A stretch of 64,000 nt of DNA, taken from assembly GCF_022458745.1 (NCBI RefSeq), contig NZ_JAJJJF010000001.1, forward strand, positions 62,001 to 126,000, read 5' to 3'. The DNA comes from Bacillus piscicola. Lineage in GTDB: Bacteria > Bacillota > Bacilli > Bacillales > Marinococcaceae. Each line of letters opens with the position of its first letter. The first letter of the stretch is position 1. The notes under the pieces were generated by a model, which saw only the letters and a program-made list of their open reading frames with translations, was not told the DNA's origin and ran no database searches. Positions 1-8,993 of this stretch are shown piece after piece. Position numbers and translations under genes: made by a program.

Positions 1-102
1 CGCAAGACTACTGGGAACACCCAGCTTTTCGAAAATAACGAAAATCAAACCAGAGCTGCCTTTTTTCGTCTAGCCGAATCACAGCCAAGGCAAAAGGTAT
101 CC

Positions 103-141
103 AAAAAAACCTATCCCGACCCATATGCGGATAGGTTTTTT
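103..141. terminator. Rho-independent terminator at window start
   Basis: The arms AAAAAACCTATCC and GGATAGGTTTTTT form a strong stem with T-runs on both strands. It probably ends a gene lying left of the window and insulates the regulator that follows. Confidence 0.8.
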
Positions 142-195
142 GTTTGTTAAGAAGAGCGATGACGTGTAACACCCAACGCGAACAAGTACATGCTC

Positions 196-205
196 ATGTT
201 ATACT
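196..205 (+). promoter_or_regulatory. Extended -10 promoter of the PAS/sigma-54 regulator
   Basis: TGTTATACT matches the extended -10 form (TG, one base, then TATACT) 25 bp before the chosen ATG. There is no good -35 box, as is usual for extended -10 promoters. Seen by eye only. Confidence 0.4.
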
Positions 206-229
206 AGAATAATGGAAGGGGGTCTTTTG

Positions 230-1633
230 ATGAAGGAAGAACGTGACATGCTTCAGATAGAACTTGAAGGTATCCTCTACGCTTCCTATGATAATATCGT
301 CATGACGGATGGGGCAGGCATGGTGATTCGAGTCAGCTCCAATTGTCCTACTATATATGGGAAAGACCAAGACGAATTGATCGGTAAAACGGTGTTTGAA
401 TTGGAAGAAAAACAAATTTTCTCCCCGTCCGTTACCGCGATCGTCATGAAAGAAAGAAAAGAAGTCCAGGTTATGCAACGAACACTTACAGGTAAAGTGG
501 TAATGGCAACTGGAATTCCATTATTTAATGATAAGAAAGAAATGGTGCGCATTATTAGTTTTTCTCATGATTTAACGGAAATTCAACAAATAAAAGAGGA
601 CTATGAACAACTTCGTGAAAAAATGACACGTTATGAATCAGAAATTGAAGAGTTACGAGGACTAGAAAAAGGCAATGTCGTGGTTAAAAGCAAAGAAATG
701 AAGCAAATACAAGAACTAGTGGAACGTGTTGCGACGTCAGATGCTACCGTTATTCTTTTTGGGGAATCCGGTGTGGGTAAAAATGTGATCGCAAGAGCCA
801 TTCATGAAAACGGTGAACGAAGCCAACACGAGATGATTGAAGTAAACTGCGGGGCAATACCTGACACACTTTTTGAATCAGAAATTTTTGGTTACGAAGC
901 GGGTTCCTTCACAGGGGCAAGTAAACAGGGAAAAAAAGGTCTAATAGAACTTTCCGATCAGGGAACGTTATTTTTGGATGAGGTGGCTGAACTTCCGTTG
1001 GCCATTCAAGCAAAGTTATTAAAAGTATTACAAGAGAAAAAAGTAACGCGAGTAGGTGGGGCAAAAGCGAAAGCGATCGATTTTCGTCTGATCGCTGCCA
1101 CAAACAAAGATTTAGAACAACTTGTGAAACAAGGGAAGTTCCGAGAGGATTTGTTTTACCGGTTACATGTCATTCCAATGACTATTCCCCCCTTACGTGA
1201 GCGAAAAGATGATATATACAATTTAGCGCTGTACTATTTGCGGCACTTTAATGAGAAATACCAAACGAATAAGTATTTACCTACTTCCACGCTCGATGCT
1301 TTGCTGCAATATAACTGGCCTGGAAACGTGCGTGAACTTGAAAATTTAATAGAACGGTTGGTGGTTGTCTCGGAAGGACGTGGCATCTATCCAAACCATT
1401 TGCCGTTTGCGAAAGAAATGGGTGCTGCCGTGCTGCACGATGAAGAGTGGGAGTTAGATTCTTTTGAAGAACAAGGCTTAACGTTACAGGGAGTATTAGA
1501 AAAAGTTGAAAAAAAATGGCTGGAACGGGCGTATAAGCAATATAAAACGACGTATGACATGGCGACCTATCTTGGGTTAAGCCAGCCTACGGTAGTGCGT
1601 CGTTTAAAAAAATACAATATTAATTCAAAATGA
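230..1633 (+). CDS. PAS-domain sigma-54-dependent transcriptional activator
   Basis: A 467-residue enhancer-binding protein. It has an N-terminal PAS domain (about residues 10-115), a short coiled linker, a sigma-54 AAA+ domain with Walker A GESGVGKN, loop GSFTGA (a variant of GAFTGA) and Walker B GTLFLDEV, and a C-terminal Fis-type helix-turn-helix ending LGLSQPTVVRRLKKY. It lacks a receiver domain, so the signal is probably a ligand or redox state sensed by PAS. The ATG at 212 overlaps the ribosome site GGAAGGGGG, so the ATG at 230 is taken as the start. A terminator follows, then a sigma-54 promoter in front of an NhaC-type transporter and an amidase, which are its likely targets (inferred from context). 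The ligand is unknown. Confidence 0.88.
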   Translation: MKEERDMLQIELEGILYASYDNIVMTDGAGMVIRVSSNCPTIYGKDQDELIGKTVFELEEKQIFSPSVTAIVMKERKEVQVMQRTLTGKVVMATGIPLFNDKKEMVRIISFSHDLTEIQQIKEDYEQLREKMTRYESEIEELRGLEKGNVVVKSKEMKQIQELVERVATSDATVILFGESGVGKNVIARAIHENGERSQHEMIEVNCGAIPDTLFESEIFGYEAGSFTGASKQGKKGLIELSDQGTLFLDEVAELPLAIQAKLLKVLQEKKVTRVGGAKAKAIDFRLIAATNKDLEQLVKQGKFREDLFYRLHVIPMTIPPLRERKDDIYNLALYYLRHFNEKYQTNKYLPTSTLDALLQYNWPGNVRELENLIERLVVVSEGRGIYPNHLPFAKEMGAAVLHDEEWELDSFEEQGLTLQGVLEKVEKKWLERAYKQYKTTYDMATYLGLSQPTVVRRLKKYNINSK

Positions 1634-1640
1634 ATCAAAT

Positions 1641-1692
1641 GATTCAACTGTGAATTGAGAATCCTCGATCGATTCATAGTTGAATCTTTTTT
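1641..1692 (+). terminator. Terminator of the regulator, possibly overlapping activator sites
   Basis: Two 18-nt arms (starting GATTCAACT, ending AGTTGAATC) pair with only two G-T wobbles, followed by TTTTTT. A separate palindrome TGAATCAAATGATTCA at 1631-1646 overlaps the stop codon. Being 85-100 bp upstream of the sigma-54 promoter, these TGAATC dyads could also serve as enhancer sites. Confidence 0.75.
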
Positions 1693-1727
1693 CTCGTTAA
1701 AAGGGATCGTGAGGCAGGGGGACTAGT

Positions 1728-1743
1728 TGGCATAAATATTGCA
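1728..1743 (+). promoter_or_regulatory. Sigma-54 (-24/-12) promoter
   Basis: TGGCATAAATATTGCA carries the invariant GG and GC with the exact sigma-54 spacing. It lies 66 bp before the transporter start and directly downstream of a sigma-54 activator gene. Confidence 0.88.
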
Positions 1744-1808
1744 TTACTATTAGAGACTAACATGTAGCTTACTTTTTTGACCATGAATTGAATAAAAAGG
1801 AGGTAAGG

Positions 1809-3185
1809 ATGGTGGGCGAAACATATGGACTTTTATCTTTACTCCCAATAGCTGTTGTCGTCATTACTGCCATTATTACAAAGAGGGTTATTGAACCATT
1901 AATAGTAGGAACAATTGTAGGTGCGATATTGCTTTATGGTTTTTCTTTCTTTCCAAACTGGGTAGGGGATTTATTAGCTACGATGAGTGATCCCGATGTT
2001 GTTTGGACAATGGTCATCCCGGCATTGTTTGGAATATTGATCGCTATGTTTGGGAATTCTAACGCAGGTACAGCTTTTCGGGAGATAGCTATAAAATATG
2101 TGAGAACTAAACAAAACAGCTTATTCGCCACGTATATATTTGGAATCATTATTTTCATGGATGAATACATGAATGCGTTACTAATTGGCGGCACGATGAG
2201 AAACCTGACAGATAAATTTAAAGTTCCTAGGGAAGTTTTAGCATATGTTACAAACTCTACAGGAACACCGGTATCTGTTTTGCTTCCTTTTTCCAGCTGG
2301 GCTGTGTTTTTGATGGGGCTTTACGGGTCAAGTGAGCTGCTGGAGGGAGACGGGTTTTCTACTTATGTCTCAAGTATCCCTTTTATGGTTTATCCAATCG
2401 TCATGTTGATTATTGTTCTCTTGTTTATTTTTAACAAAGTACCGATGACAAAATACGTGAAAGAAGCGACGGCTCGAGCAGAAAAAGGGGAGCTGTTCCC
2501 AGATAGAAGTCATGCCGATTCTGAAGGTTTTGAAGAGGAACTGGAACAAAACCAGGCAAACTCGAAAAAGCCTAGATTGATTAACTTTATTTTGCCGATC
2601 ATTATGTTGGTAGCCGGCACAATTGTGTTCGACATGGATTTAATTATTGGAGTTATCATCGCTATTGCAACTTGTTTTATTTTGTATCGAGTAAATGGCA
2701 CCATGACCTATTCGGAGTTGTTTGAAACGAGTGTGAAAGGTGTTCAGGATATGGTGGAATTGATTGTGTTAATCATCGCAATCTTTCTACTGGTAAGGGT
2801 GAATGAAGACCTTGGGACGATCGAATTTGTGATTCATTCCGTGGAACCGCTTATTACACCTTTGCTATTGCCTGGGATTACATTACTCGTTGTGGCATTT
2901 TTAGGGTTTACTACCGGAAACTACTGGGGAACGATGGGAATCGTGTTACCTATTATTCTTCCGCTTACGCAATTAAGTGATGTAAGTGTTCCTTTGGTTT
3001 TAGGTGCCATGGTTTCCGGAGGGGTATTCGGTAGTCAGGTGTGCTTCTTTGGCGATGCCGTAACGTTAACAAGTGCCTCCACCCAAGTGGACAATATGTC
3101 GCAAATTAAAGTTTCTTTTCCATATGCATTGTTTGGATTGCTTCTATCTTTCTTCATCTTTCTTGGTCTTGGCCTTATCATGTAA
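1809..3185 (+). CDS. NhaC-family (Na+/H+ antiporter-like) secondary transporter
   Basis: A 458-residue polytopic membrane protein with about 11 hydrophobic segments and a charged cytoplasmic loop (about residues 215-255, rich in E, K and N). Conserved-looking stretches IIFMDEYMNALL and GNYWGTMGIVLPI resemble the NhaC superfamily, which includes Na+/H+ antiporters and Na+-coupled malate/lactate carriers such as MleN. The ATG at 1809 is chosen because AAAGGAGG lies 5 bp before it; an earlier in-frame TTG at 1788 lies before that ribosome site. A sigma-54 promoter drives it and an amidase follows. An attractive but unproven reading is uptake of an amide or exchange of its acid product rather than housekeeping sodium export. 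Confidence 0.75.
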   Translation: MVGETYGLLSLLPIAVVVITAIITKRVIEPLIVGTIVGAILLYGFSFFPNWVGDLLATMSDPDVVWTMVIPALFGILIAMFGNSNAGTAFREIAIKYVRTKQNSLFATYIFGIIIFMDEYMNALLIGGTMRNLTDKFKVPREVLAYVTNSTGTPVSVLLPFSSWAVFLMGLYGSSELLEGDGFSTYVSSIPFMVYPIVMLIIVLLFIFNKVPMTKYVKEATARAEKGELFPDRSHADSEGFEEELEQNQANSKKPRLINFILPIIMLVAGTIVFDMDLIIGVIIAIATCFILYRVNGTMTYSELFETSVKGVQDMVELIVLIIAIFLLVRVNEDLGTIEFVIHSVEPLITPLLLPGITLLVVAFLGFTTGNYWGTMGIVLPIILPLTQLSDVSVPLVLGAMVSGGVFGSQVCFFGDAVTLTSASTQVDNMSQIKVSFPYALFGLLLSFFIFLGLGLIM

Positions 3186-3240
3186 AGGCTGGAAAGCGGA
3201 CACTTGTGCACGTTAATATAATATTGACTAGACCTGTAAT

Positions 3241-3275
3241 AACGGGGCTGTCCTAACTTGGGACAGCTCCGTTTT
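3241..3275 (+). terminator. Intercistronic terminator or attenuator before the amidase
   Basis: AACGGGGCTGTCC and GGGACAGCTCCGTT form a 13-bp stem with one mismatch, then TTTTG. It sits between the transporter and the amidase, so read-through or a separate promoter must supply the amidase message. I see no clear promoter. Confidence 0.75.
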
Positions 3276-3307
3276 GAAAAAAAACAAAGAATCGGGAGGG
3301 GTAATAG

Positions 3308-4663
3308 GTGAATGACATTTTCGAATTAAGCCTTTTACAGCTGTCAACCATGATCCGCCAAAAGGAACTTTCCCCCGTTGACATCACGGACAACATGTTA
3401 AACAAAATAGAAACGCAAAACAATAAGAATAACGCCTTTATAACCGTAATGAGGGAAACGGCAATGGCGGACGCAAAAAAGGCAGAAAAAGATATAGTGA
3501 ACGGGAATAACAAAGGGCCGTTACACGGTGTTCCCCTAGCTTTGAAAGATAATATTTCTGTGAAGGATGTACGTTGTACGAATGGCTCTATGGTTGATGA
3601 AAGTAGTATAAGTCAAAACGACGCAGCGATTGTCAAACAGCTTCAACAAGCAGGAGCTATTATCATAGGGAAGACAAACCTTGATGAATATGCCAATCAT
3701 ATGGTGGGGAAAAACAAACATTATGGAACGATTCAAAACCCGCTGCATGCTGATTATAGTGTTGGCGGATCAAGTGGAGGAAGCGCCGTTTCAGTTGCTG
3801 CTCATTTGGCTTATGGTGCAATTGGAACAGACACATCTGGTTCAGTGCGTGTTCCGGCGGCTTGCTGTGGAATTGTCGGGCTAAAACCGACATATAATTT
3901 GCTTCCCGTTGACGGTGTGACGCCGTTGTCCTGGTCCTTAGACCATATGGGGATTCTTTCTAAAGATTGTCAAGATCTATCGGTGTTGTTTCACGCTCTC
4001 GCACCAGGTGCAAAGCAAGACACGACCTATTTACCAAAGCCCGTACATATGAATCAATTGACTATTGGTATCCCAGAAACCTACTTTTTTGAAAAACTTG
4101 ATAAAACAGTAGAAACAAAAATAAGAGAAGTCATTGACCTATGCGTGAAGAACGGGGCTGCCATTAAAAAGGTGAACATACCAAAAGTGGAACAGGCAGC
4201 GATCGTGCAAGAAAAGGTAATAGGGGTAGAAGCGTCTTACGTTCATGCAAGGGAATTGGCAGAACATAAAAATCAATACGAAGAAGAGAACTACGAGTAT
4301 TTTAAACATGGTGCAACGATTTCCCATACGGAATACATCGAAGCATTAAAAATTCGAGAGAGGATGAGCAGGGATTTTCAACATATGTTTAATGACATCG
4401 ATATTCTTCTTACCCCCACTCTTCCCATAACAGCTCCCAAGCTTACAGAAAATAAAAAGACGTGGGGAGAGGACGAAGAGGATATTCTAATGACATTATC
4501 CCGCTACACAGGGCCTTTTAACGTAAGCGGCCTACCAGCGTTACAAGTACCAGTCGGATTTGATAAGAACCACTTATCCATCGGTCTGCAAATCGTAGGG
4601 GATCTGTACAGCGAAGAACAACTGATAGCTGTCGGAGATTGGATCCATACGAAAATGATTTAA
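3308..4663 (+). CDS. Amidase-signature hydrolase (GatA-like fold)
   Basis: A 451-residue amidase-signature enzyme that should hydrolyse a carboxamide using a Ser-cisSer-Lys triad. The catalytic lysine lies in LALKDNIS (about residue 80), the glycine/serine-rich segment is VGGSSGGSAVSVAA, and the catalytic serine lies in GTDTSGSVRVPAA. It lacks gatB or gatC neighbours and is shorter than typical GatA (about 485), so tRNA amidotransferase function is unlikely. The start is GTG at 3308 behind GGGAGGGG. Downstream of a sigma-54-controlled transporter, it is probably catabolic; the substrate cannot be read from sequence. Confidence 0.85.
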   Translation: MNDIFELSLLQLSTMIRQKELSPVDITDNMLNKIETQNNKNNAFITVMRETAMADAKKAEKDIVNGNNKGPLHGVPLALKDNISVKDVRCTNGSMVDESSISQNDAAIVKQLQQAGAIIIGKTNLDEYANHMVGKNKHYGTIQNPLHADYSVGGSSGGSAVSVAAHLAYGAIGTDTSGSVRVPAACCGIVGLKPTYNLLPVDGVTPLSWSLDHMGILSKDCQDLSVLFHALAPGAKQDTTYLPKPVHMNQLTIGIPETYFFEKLDKTVETKIREVIDLCVKNGAAIKKVNIPKVEQAAIVQEKVIGVEASYVHARELAEHKNQYEEENYEYFKHGATISHTEYIEALKIRERMSRDFQHMFNDIDILLTPTLPITAPKLTENKKTWGEDEEDILMTLSRYTGPFNVSGLPALQVPVGFDKNHLSIGLQIVGDLYSEEQLIAVGDWIHTKMI

Positions 4664-4697
4664 AAGCTGGGTGATGGTAGGCATCCGTGTCAAAATC

Positions 4698-5034
4698 GGT
4701 CTCATGGGGCGATCATAAGACCAAAAACTACGTATTTATCAAAAAAACCGGTCTCATGAAGCGTTCATGAGACCAAAAACCAGGGGAATGGGCGTAAACT
4801 TGGTCTTAAGGAGCTGTCAAAAGACCAAATTGTCGTTGTTTTTATCAGAACTTGGTCTTAAGGAGCGTTCAAAAGACCAAACTGGCGTTGCTTTTATCAG
4901 AACTTGGTCTTAAGGGACTGTCAAAAGACCAAATATTCGGTTATTTTATCAGAAATCGGTCTTAAGGAGCCGTCAAAAGTCCAAACTGACGGTGTTTCTA
5001 TTAGAAACTGGTCTTATAAAGCGCTCATGAGACC
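4698..5034. repeat. 52-bp dyad repeat array 1 (7 monomers)
   Basis: Monomers start at 4698, 4750, 4802, 4854, 4906, 4958 and 5010, exactly 52 bp apart. Each has a 25-nt imperfect dyad bounded by GGTCT and AGACC (GTCC in one) and a 27-nt linker. The outer units keep near-perfect arms (GGTCTCATG / CATGAGACC), while the four inner units read GGTCTTAAGG ... CAAAAGACC. Linkers of inner units share a TTTTATCAGAA core. The array lies between co-directional genes (amidase and ProP-like transporter). Confidence 0.95.
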
Positions 5035-5202
5035 GAAATAGGTGTGGGAGGGCGCAAAAGTGCCCGCTTGATACAAAATCAGCCGTCTTTTGTTTCGTAC
5101 CGGTGGGGTTAGGAGTGTTTAGAGAAAAATTTGGATTTATATTTGCAGGGGAGTCGCGCATATTAAAGAGAGAAAATGTAAGCTATAAGGAGAAGACGCG
5201 CG

Positions 5203-6684
5203 ATGAGTGGAAAAAAACGGCTTTCCTTCAAAAATAAATCAAAACAGAGCTTAAGCAAAGAGGATGTCACGGTTGTTAACACAAAGTCTGCTCGCAAGGC
5301 GGTAGTTGCGACCGCGATGGGGAACGCGATGGAATGGTTTGATTTTGGAATTTATGCGTATTTGGCGGCAACGATCGGCCAAGTATTTTTCCCTCATTCC
5401 AGCGGGACGATGCAATTGGTTTACTCGTTTGCAACGTTCGCGATCGCCTTTCTCGTGCGGCCTATCGGCGGAATCGTCTTTGGGATGCTGGGAGATCGGA
5501 TCGGTCGGAAAAGGGTGCTCGCCATTACGTTAATCATGATGGCGGCCGCTACGTTAAGTATCGGCTTGATCCCGGGCTACGCAACCCTTGGTACAACTGC
5601 CACTGTTTTACTCCTCATTGCGAGACTCGTGCAAGGATTTTCGACAGGTGGCGAATACGCCGGGGCGATGACCTTTATTGCCGAGTCGACCCCTGACAAG
5701 AAACGGGGATTTTTGGCAAGTGGGTTGGAAGTGGGGACACTCGTCGGTTACATTGCCGGTGCCAGTCTCGTTACCTTTCTAACGTTTATTCTTGGCCCGC
5801 AAACGATGCTGGACTGGGGTTGGCGTGTCCCATTTTTTGTTGCGGCTCCGTTAGGATTCATTGGTTTTTATCTACGCGGTCGTTTGGAAGAGACGCCAGC
5901 ATTTCAGGCGATGGAAGAAGAAAAAAGCGATGTGGATGCCCATGCGTCTGTCAAAGATATTTTAATATATCATAAAAAACCTCTTCTTATCGGATTGATC
6001 GTGGTTTTCTTTTATAATGTCGTCAACTATACCATCTTAACTTATATGCCTTCGCATTTAACGGCAGTCCTGAATTACGGGGAAACGGAGGGCTTGATGT
6101 TAATTGTGATTGTGATGGTGATTATGGTACCGCTTGTGCTGACGATGGGGTACTTCAGTGATCGAGTTGGTGCGAAGCGTATTATTCAAGGCGGTTTAAT
6201 TGGATTGGTGTTTTTATCGATCCCATCCTTTCTGTTAATTGGCAGCGGAAACAGTTGGCTTGTGTTTGTAGGGTTATTGATTTTGGCTGTTTTTTCCGCA
6301 TCCTTTCAAGGAACGATGCCGGCGCTCTTGCCTTCGTTGTTTTTTACAGATGTTAGAAATGGAGCATTGGCGATCACCTATAACGTTTCCGCTTCTTTGT
6401 TTGGCGGGACGGCCCCGATGCTCATTTCCTGGCTGATCGGTCTGACAGCGAGCCGGTTTATCCCCGCTTATTATATGATGTTCGCTTCCCTGATCGGTAT
6501 CGGGGTGGTCACATACTTTGTCCAGGAAACGTCAGGAAAACCACTGCGCGGGTCTTCGCCGGCGGTCGCAAATAAGAAGGAGATCAAAGAAGTATTAAAA
6601 GAACCGGAAGAGGCGTTATGGTGGCATGAAGAAAGAAAAAGCATACGGAAGAAAATGAATAAGGAACCAGAAGGAACCCACTGA
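5203..6684 (+). CDS. proP: ProP-like MFS proline/betaine:H+ symporter
   Basis: A 493-residue major-facilitator protein of the metabolite:H+ symporter branch. It shows the family hallmarks MGNAMEWFDFGIYAY in helix 1, LGDRIGRKR in the loop between helices 2 and 3, and QGFSTGGEYAGA in helix 5. The charged C-terminal tail (EVLKEPEEALWWHEERKSI) is helical and rich in E, K and W, as in osmosensing ProP relatives, though it does not look like a classic leucine-zipper coiled coil. The ATG is preceded by AAGGAG. Import of proline or glycine betaine fits a halotolerant host. The glutaminase gene follows on the same strand. Confidence 0.82.
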   Translation: MSGKKRLSFKNKSKQSLSKEDVTVVNTKSARKAVVATAMGNAMEWFDFGIYAYLAATIGQVFFPHSSGTMQLVYSFATFAIAFLVRPIGGIVFGMLGDRIGRKRVLAITLIMMAAATLSIGLIPGYATLGTTATVLLLIARLVQGFSTGGEYAGAMTFIAESTPDKKRGFLASGLEVGTLVGYIAGASLVTFLTFILGPQTMLDWGWRVPFFVAAPLGFIGFYLRGRLEETPAFQAMEEEKSDVDAHASVKDILIYHKKPLLIGLIVVFFYNVVNYTILTYMPSHLTAVLNYGETEGLMLIVIVMVIMVPLVLTMGYFSDRVGAKRIIQGGLIGLVFLSIPSFLLIGSGNSWLVFVGLLILAVFSASFQGTMPALLPSLFFTDVRNGALAITYNVSASLFGGTAPMLISWLIGLTASRFIPAYYMMFASLIGIGVVTYFVQETSGKPLRGSSPAVANKKEIKEVLKEPEEALWWHEERKSIRKKMNKEPEGTH

Positions 6685-6808
6685 TAGTTCGGCATAGTTT
6701 GGGATAGTTTGGGGTGCAGCGGGCGTGGATTTTCATGCGATCCTTGCCCGTTCCACCACATAAACGGACGACATAGGGTGATTTTGAATAAACGGGGGTG
6801 TGAATGAG

Positions 6809-7735
6809 ATGGGATACATAAGCGAAACGGAACTGAGTGACCTGGTGGAGCAAGCAAAGGATTACGCCAGCGAAGGGAAAGTAGCGGATTATATACCGGC
6901 ATTGAAGTACGCGAATAAAAGGGATCTGTCGATAGCGATGGTCTCGGGTAACGACATGCTTGCAGCCGGGGCGCCGGAGCAACCATTCACGCTGCAAAGT
7001 GTCAGCAAAATCCTGACCTTTGCGATCGTCCTGGATGATCTCGGTTTCGACCCCGTGTATCAGAAAGTCGGAGTAGAACCGAGTACCAAATCGTTTAATA
7101 CCGTCACGGAAAGTTATAACCACAACAAACCGTTGAACCCGATGATTAATGCCGGGGCACTCGCTGTTACTAACATGATCAGCGGGAAGGGGACGGCTGA
7201 GAAATTAGAAAAAATACTCACCTTGGTCCGGCGGATGGCGGGCAATCCTGCGATTGAGGTGAATAGCAGCGTCGCCTCTTCTGAATTTGAAACGGCGCAC
7301 GTCAACCGGGCGCTCTGTTACTTGCTAAAATCAAAGGACATTATTACAGGTGATGTCGATGAGCTGATGGATCTGTACTGCAGGCAATGCGCGATCGAGG
7401 TCTCGTGTCAGGACTTGGCCCGTATCGCCTACGTACTCGCAAATAACGGAGTGGACCCGGATACAAACGAGGAAATTTTACCAAGTTCGGTGGCGCGAAT
7501 CGTCACGACCACGATGGCGATGTGCGGGATGTACAATGCTTCCGGTGAATTTGCCGTGAACGTAGGGGTACCCGCCAAAAGCGGTGTTTCCGGTGCGATC
7601 CTCGCTGTCGTGCCGGGAAAAATGGGGATCGGCATATACGGGCCATCATTAGATGCGGACAGTATCAGCATAGCAGGGAGGCAACTGTTGCAGCAGCTGG
7701 CGTCTCGATTGAAATTAAGCATCTTTCAAACCTGA
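6809..7735 (+). CDS. glsA: Glutaminase A
   Basis: A 308-residue serine-dependent glutaminase, matching the usual family length, that converts glutamine to glutamate and ammonia. Seen: PFTLQSVSK with the catalytic Ser-x-x-Lys, EPSTKSFN, NPMINAGALA and PAKSGVSGAI near the C-terminus. The GTG at 6800 overlaps the ribosome site (CGGGGG), so the ATG at 6809 is preferred. Glutamate is both a counter-ion osmolyte and a proline precursor, which fits the upstream osmolyte transporter, although the two genes are not obviously one operon (124 bp apart). Confidence 0.9.
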   Translation: MGYISETELSDLVEQAKDYASEGKVADYIPALKYANKRDLSIAMVSGNDMLAAGAPEQPFTLQSVSKILTFAIVLDDLGFDPVYQKVGVEPSTKSFNTVTESYNHNKPLNPMINAGALAVTNMISGKGTAEKLEKILTLVRRMAGNPAIEVNSSVASSEFETAHVNRALCYLLKSKDIITGDVDELMDLYCRQCAIEVSCQDLARIAYVLANNGVDPDTNEEILPSSVARIVTTTMAMCGMYNASGEFAVNVGVPAKSGVSGAILAVVPGKMGIGIYGPSLDADSISIAGRQLLQQLASRLKLSIFQT

Positions 7736-8023
7736 TGCCAGGCGTGAGGTTTCGTTAAAAGAAAACGCGCAGCTTTTCCACAAAAAGAAAAAATCCCTTC
7801 CCCATATCAGCTAAAACACGACCTTCCACCACTTTTTATACTGCCATGTTTTCTTGCAATATACGCACTTACCCCGGGTCCTGCACCAGGAATGGGAGCA
7901 TAGGGACGATTGACTTCTGTGGGAACAGAGCGAGACCGAAGCTATGTTATAGATTACATGCGTCTGAAGTGCTGACCGTAAAAATCTGAAAGGAAAAGCC
8001 AGCGAAAGGGAGCAGCCGACAAC

Positions 8024-8491
8024 ATGGTTTTGTTTTGGAGTACTATCATCTTGCTAAATATCGGTGCCTTTGTCATTCCGAAAAACCTCCCCACATGGCA
8101 GCTATATGCGACCTCCGTTTTTGCCGTCTTGTTTCAGCAGGTAGTGGATAATTATTTTGATTTCGAATGGGATCTGTATGGTTATTTTGAAAAAGGGGTA
8201 GATGGTTTCATGGGGCTTGTCTATATATTCGGCATTTTCCCCGCGGCTAACATTATTTTTTTAACAGGATGGCAGGGGGTTGTCAAAAAAAGTGCAGGGC
8301 GCAAGATCAGCTATCTTGTGATGTGGGTGATCCTAGCCAGTGCATATGAACATTTTGCGGTCCAAAGCGGGTTTCTCTATTACAACGGATGGCAGCTGTT
8401 GTATTCCACGATGGAATACCCTGTTATTTTTCTCGTCTTGATTGTAAATCTTATTATTCTACAACGCCTTTCTCGCGGTGTTCGTACATGA
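8024..8491 (+). CDS. CBO0543-like multipass membrane protein
   Basis: A 155-residue protein with four or five hydrophobic segments and no signal peptide. It resembles the Bacillales CBO0543-type family (aromatic-rich, with VDNYFDFEWDLYGYF and EHFAVQSGFLYYNGW motifs). Function is unknown. Its TGA overlaps the ATG of the next gene (ATGA at 8488-8491), so translation of the two is probably coupled. Ribosome binding is weak (GAAAGGGAG about 13 bp upstream). The 288-bp gap before it shows no recognisable feature. Confidence 0.6.
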   Translation: MVLFWSTIILLNIGAFVIPKNLPTWQLYATSVFAVLFQQVVDNYFDFEWDLYGYFEKGVDGFMGLVYIFGIFPAANIIFLTGWQGVVKKSAGRKISYLVMWVILASAYEHFAVQSGFLYYNGWQLLYSTMEYPVIFLVLIVNLIILQRLSRGVRT

Positions 8492-8979
8492 TGATACCTG
8501 CTGTTCTTTTCACGTTTAACTGGTGGCTGCTCGTTTTTATCATGATTTTTCCCTTTCTGATTTGGTTGAAAGTAGTGGACAAATCACGTTTATTAGAAAT
8601 AATGATCGTCGGTTTGTTTGCGGGGATCATTGCTTCTTTTCTAGATATGGTAGGGGTCTCCTTTTCACTTTGGTCGTATGGGAATCAACTCTTGCAAGTC
8701 CTTCCCATGTTAAGCCCCGTCAATTTTTCTTTACTGCCATGTATATATATGCTCGTATATCAACGGATACCAAGCTGGAAACCTTATGTGATCATACTTA
8801 CTCTCCTAGCTGCTTTTGGAGCCTTTGTTGCTGAGCCTGTTTTTTCCTGGTTACACATATACCACGTAATCACATGGAAATACTCTTATTCTTTTCCCAT
8901 CTATATTGCAATTGGGATTGGCATCAAGGCCCTGACGGAGAAGTTGGCCGTGATTCAGCAGCAAAAAAGACAAGAGTGA
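8488..8979 (+). CDS. CBO0543-family membrane protein
   Basis: A 163-residue protein with about five transmembrane helices and a polar tail (IQQQKRQE). The pattern MLSPVNFSLLPCIYMLVYQR and EPVFSWLHIYHVITWKYSYS is what I associate with CBO0543-family proteins, whose function is unknown. The start ATG at 8488 overlaps the previous stop. Paralogues in this window lie at 8024, 11263-11819 (frameshifted) and 60623, with a probable remnant near 52830-53045. Confidence 0.7.
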   Translation: MMIPAVLFTFNWWLLVFIMIFPFLIWLKVVDKSRLLEIMIVGLFAGIIASFLDMVGVSFSLWSYGNQLLQVLPMLSPVNFSLLPCIYMLVYQRIPSWKPYVIILTLLAAFGAFVAEPVFSWLHIYHVITWKYSYSFPIYIAIGIGIKALTEKLAVIQQQKRQE

Positions 8980-8993
8980 CAGAAAGGATGAGC

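Noticed and set aside
3308-4663. GatA subunit of the tRNA amidotransferase
   Set aside because: No gatC or gatB neighbours, shorter length and sigma-54-linked context favour a catabolic amidase.
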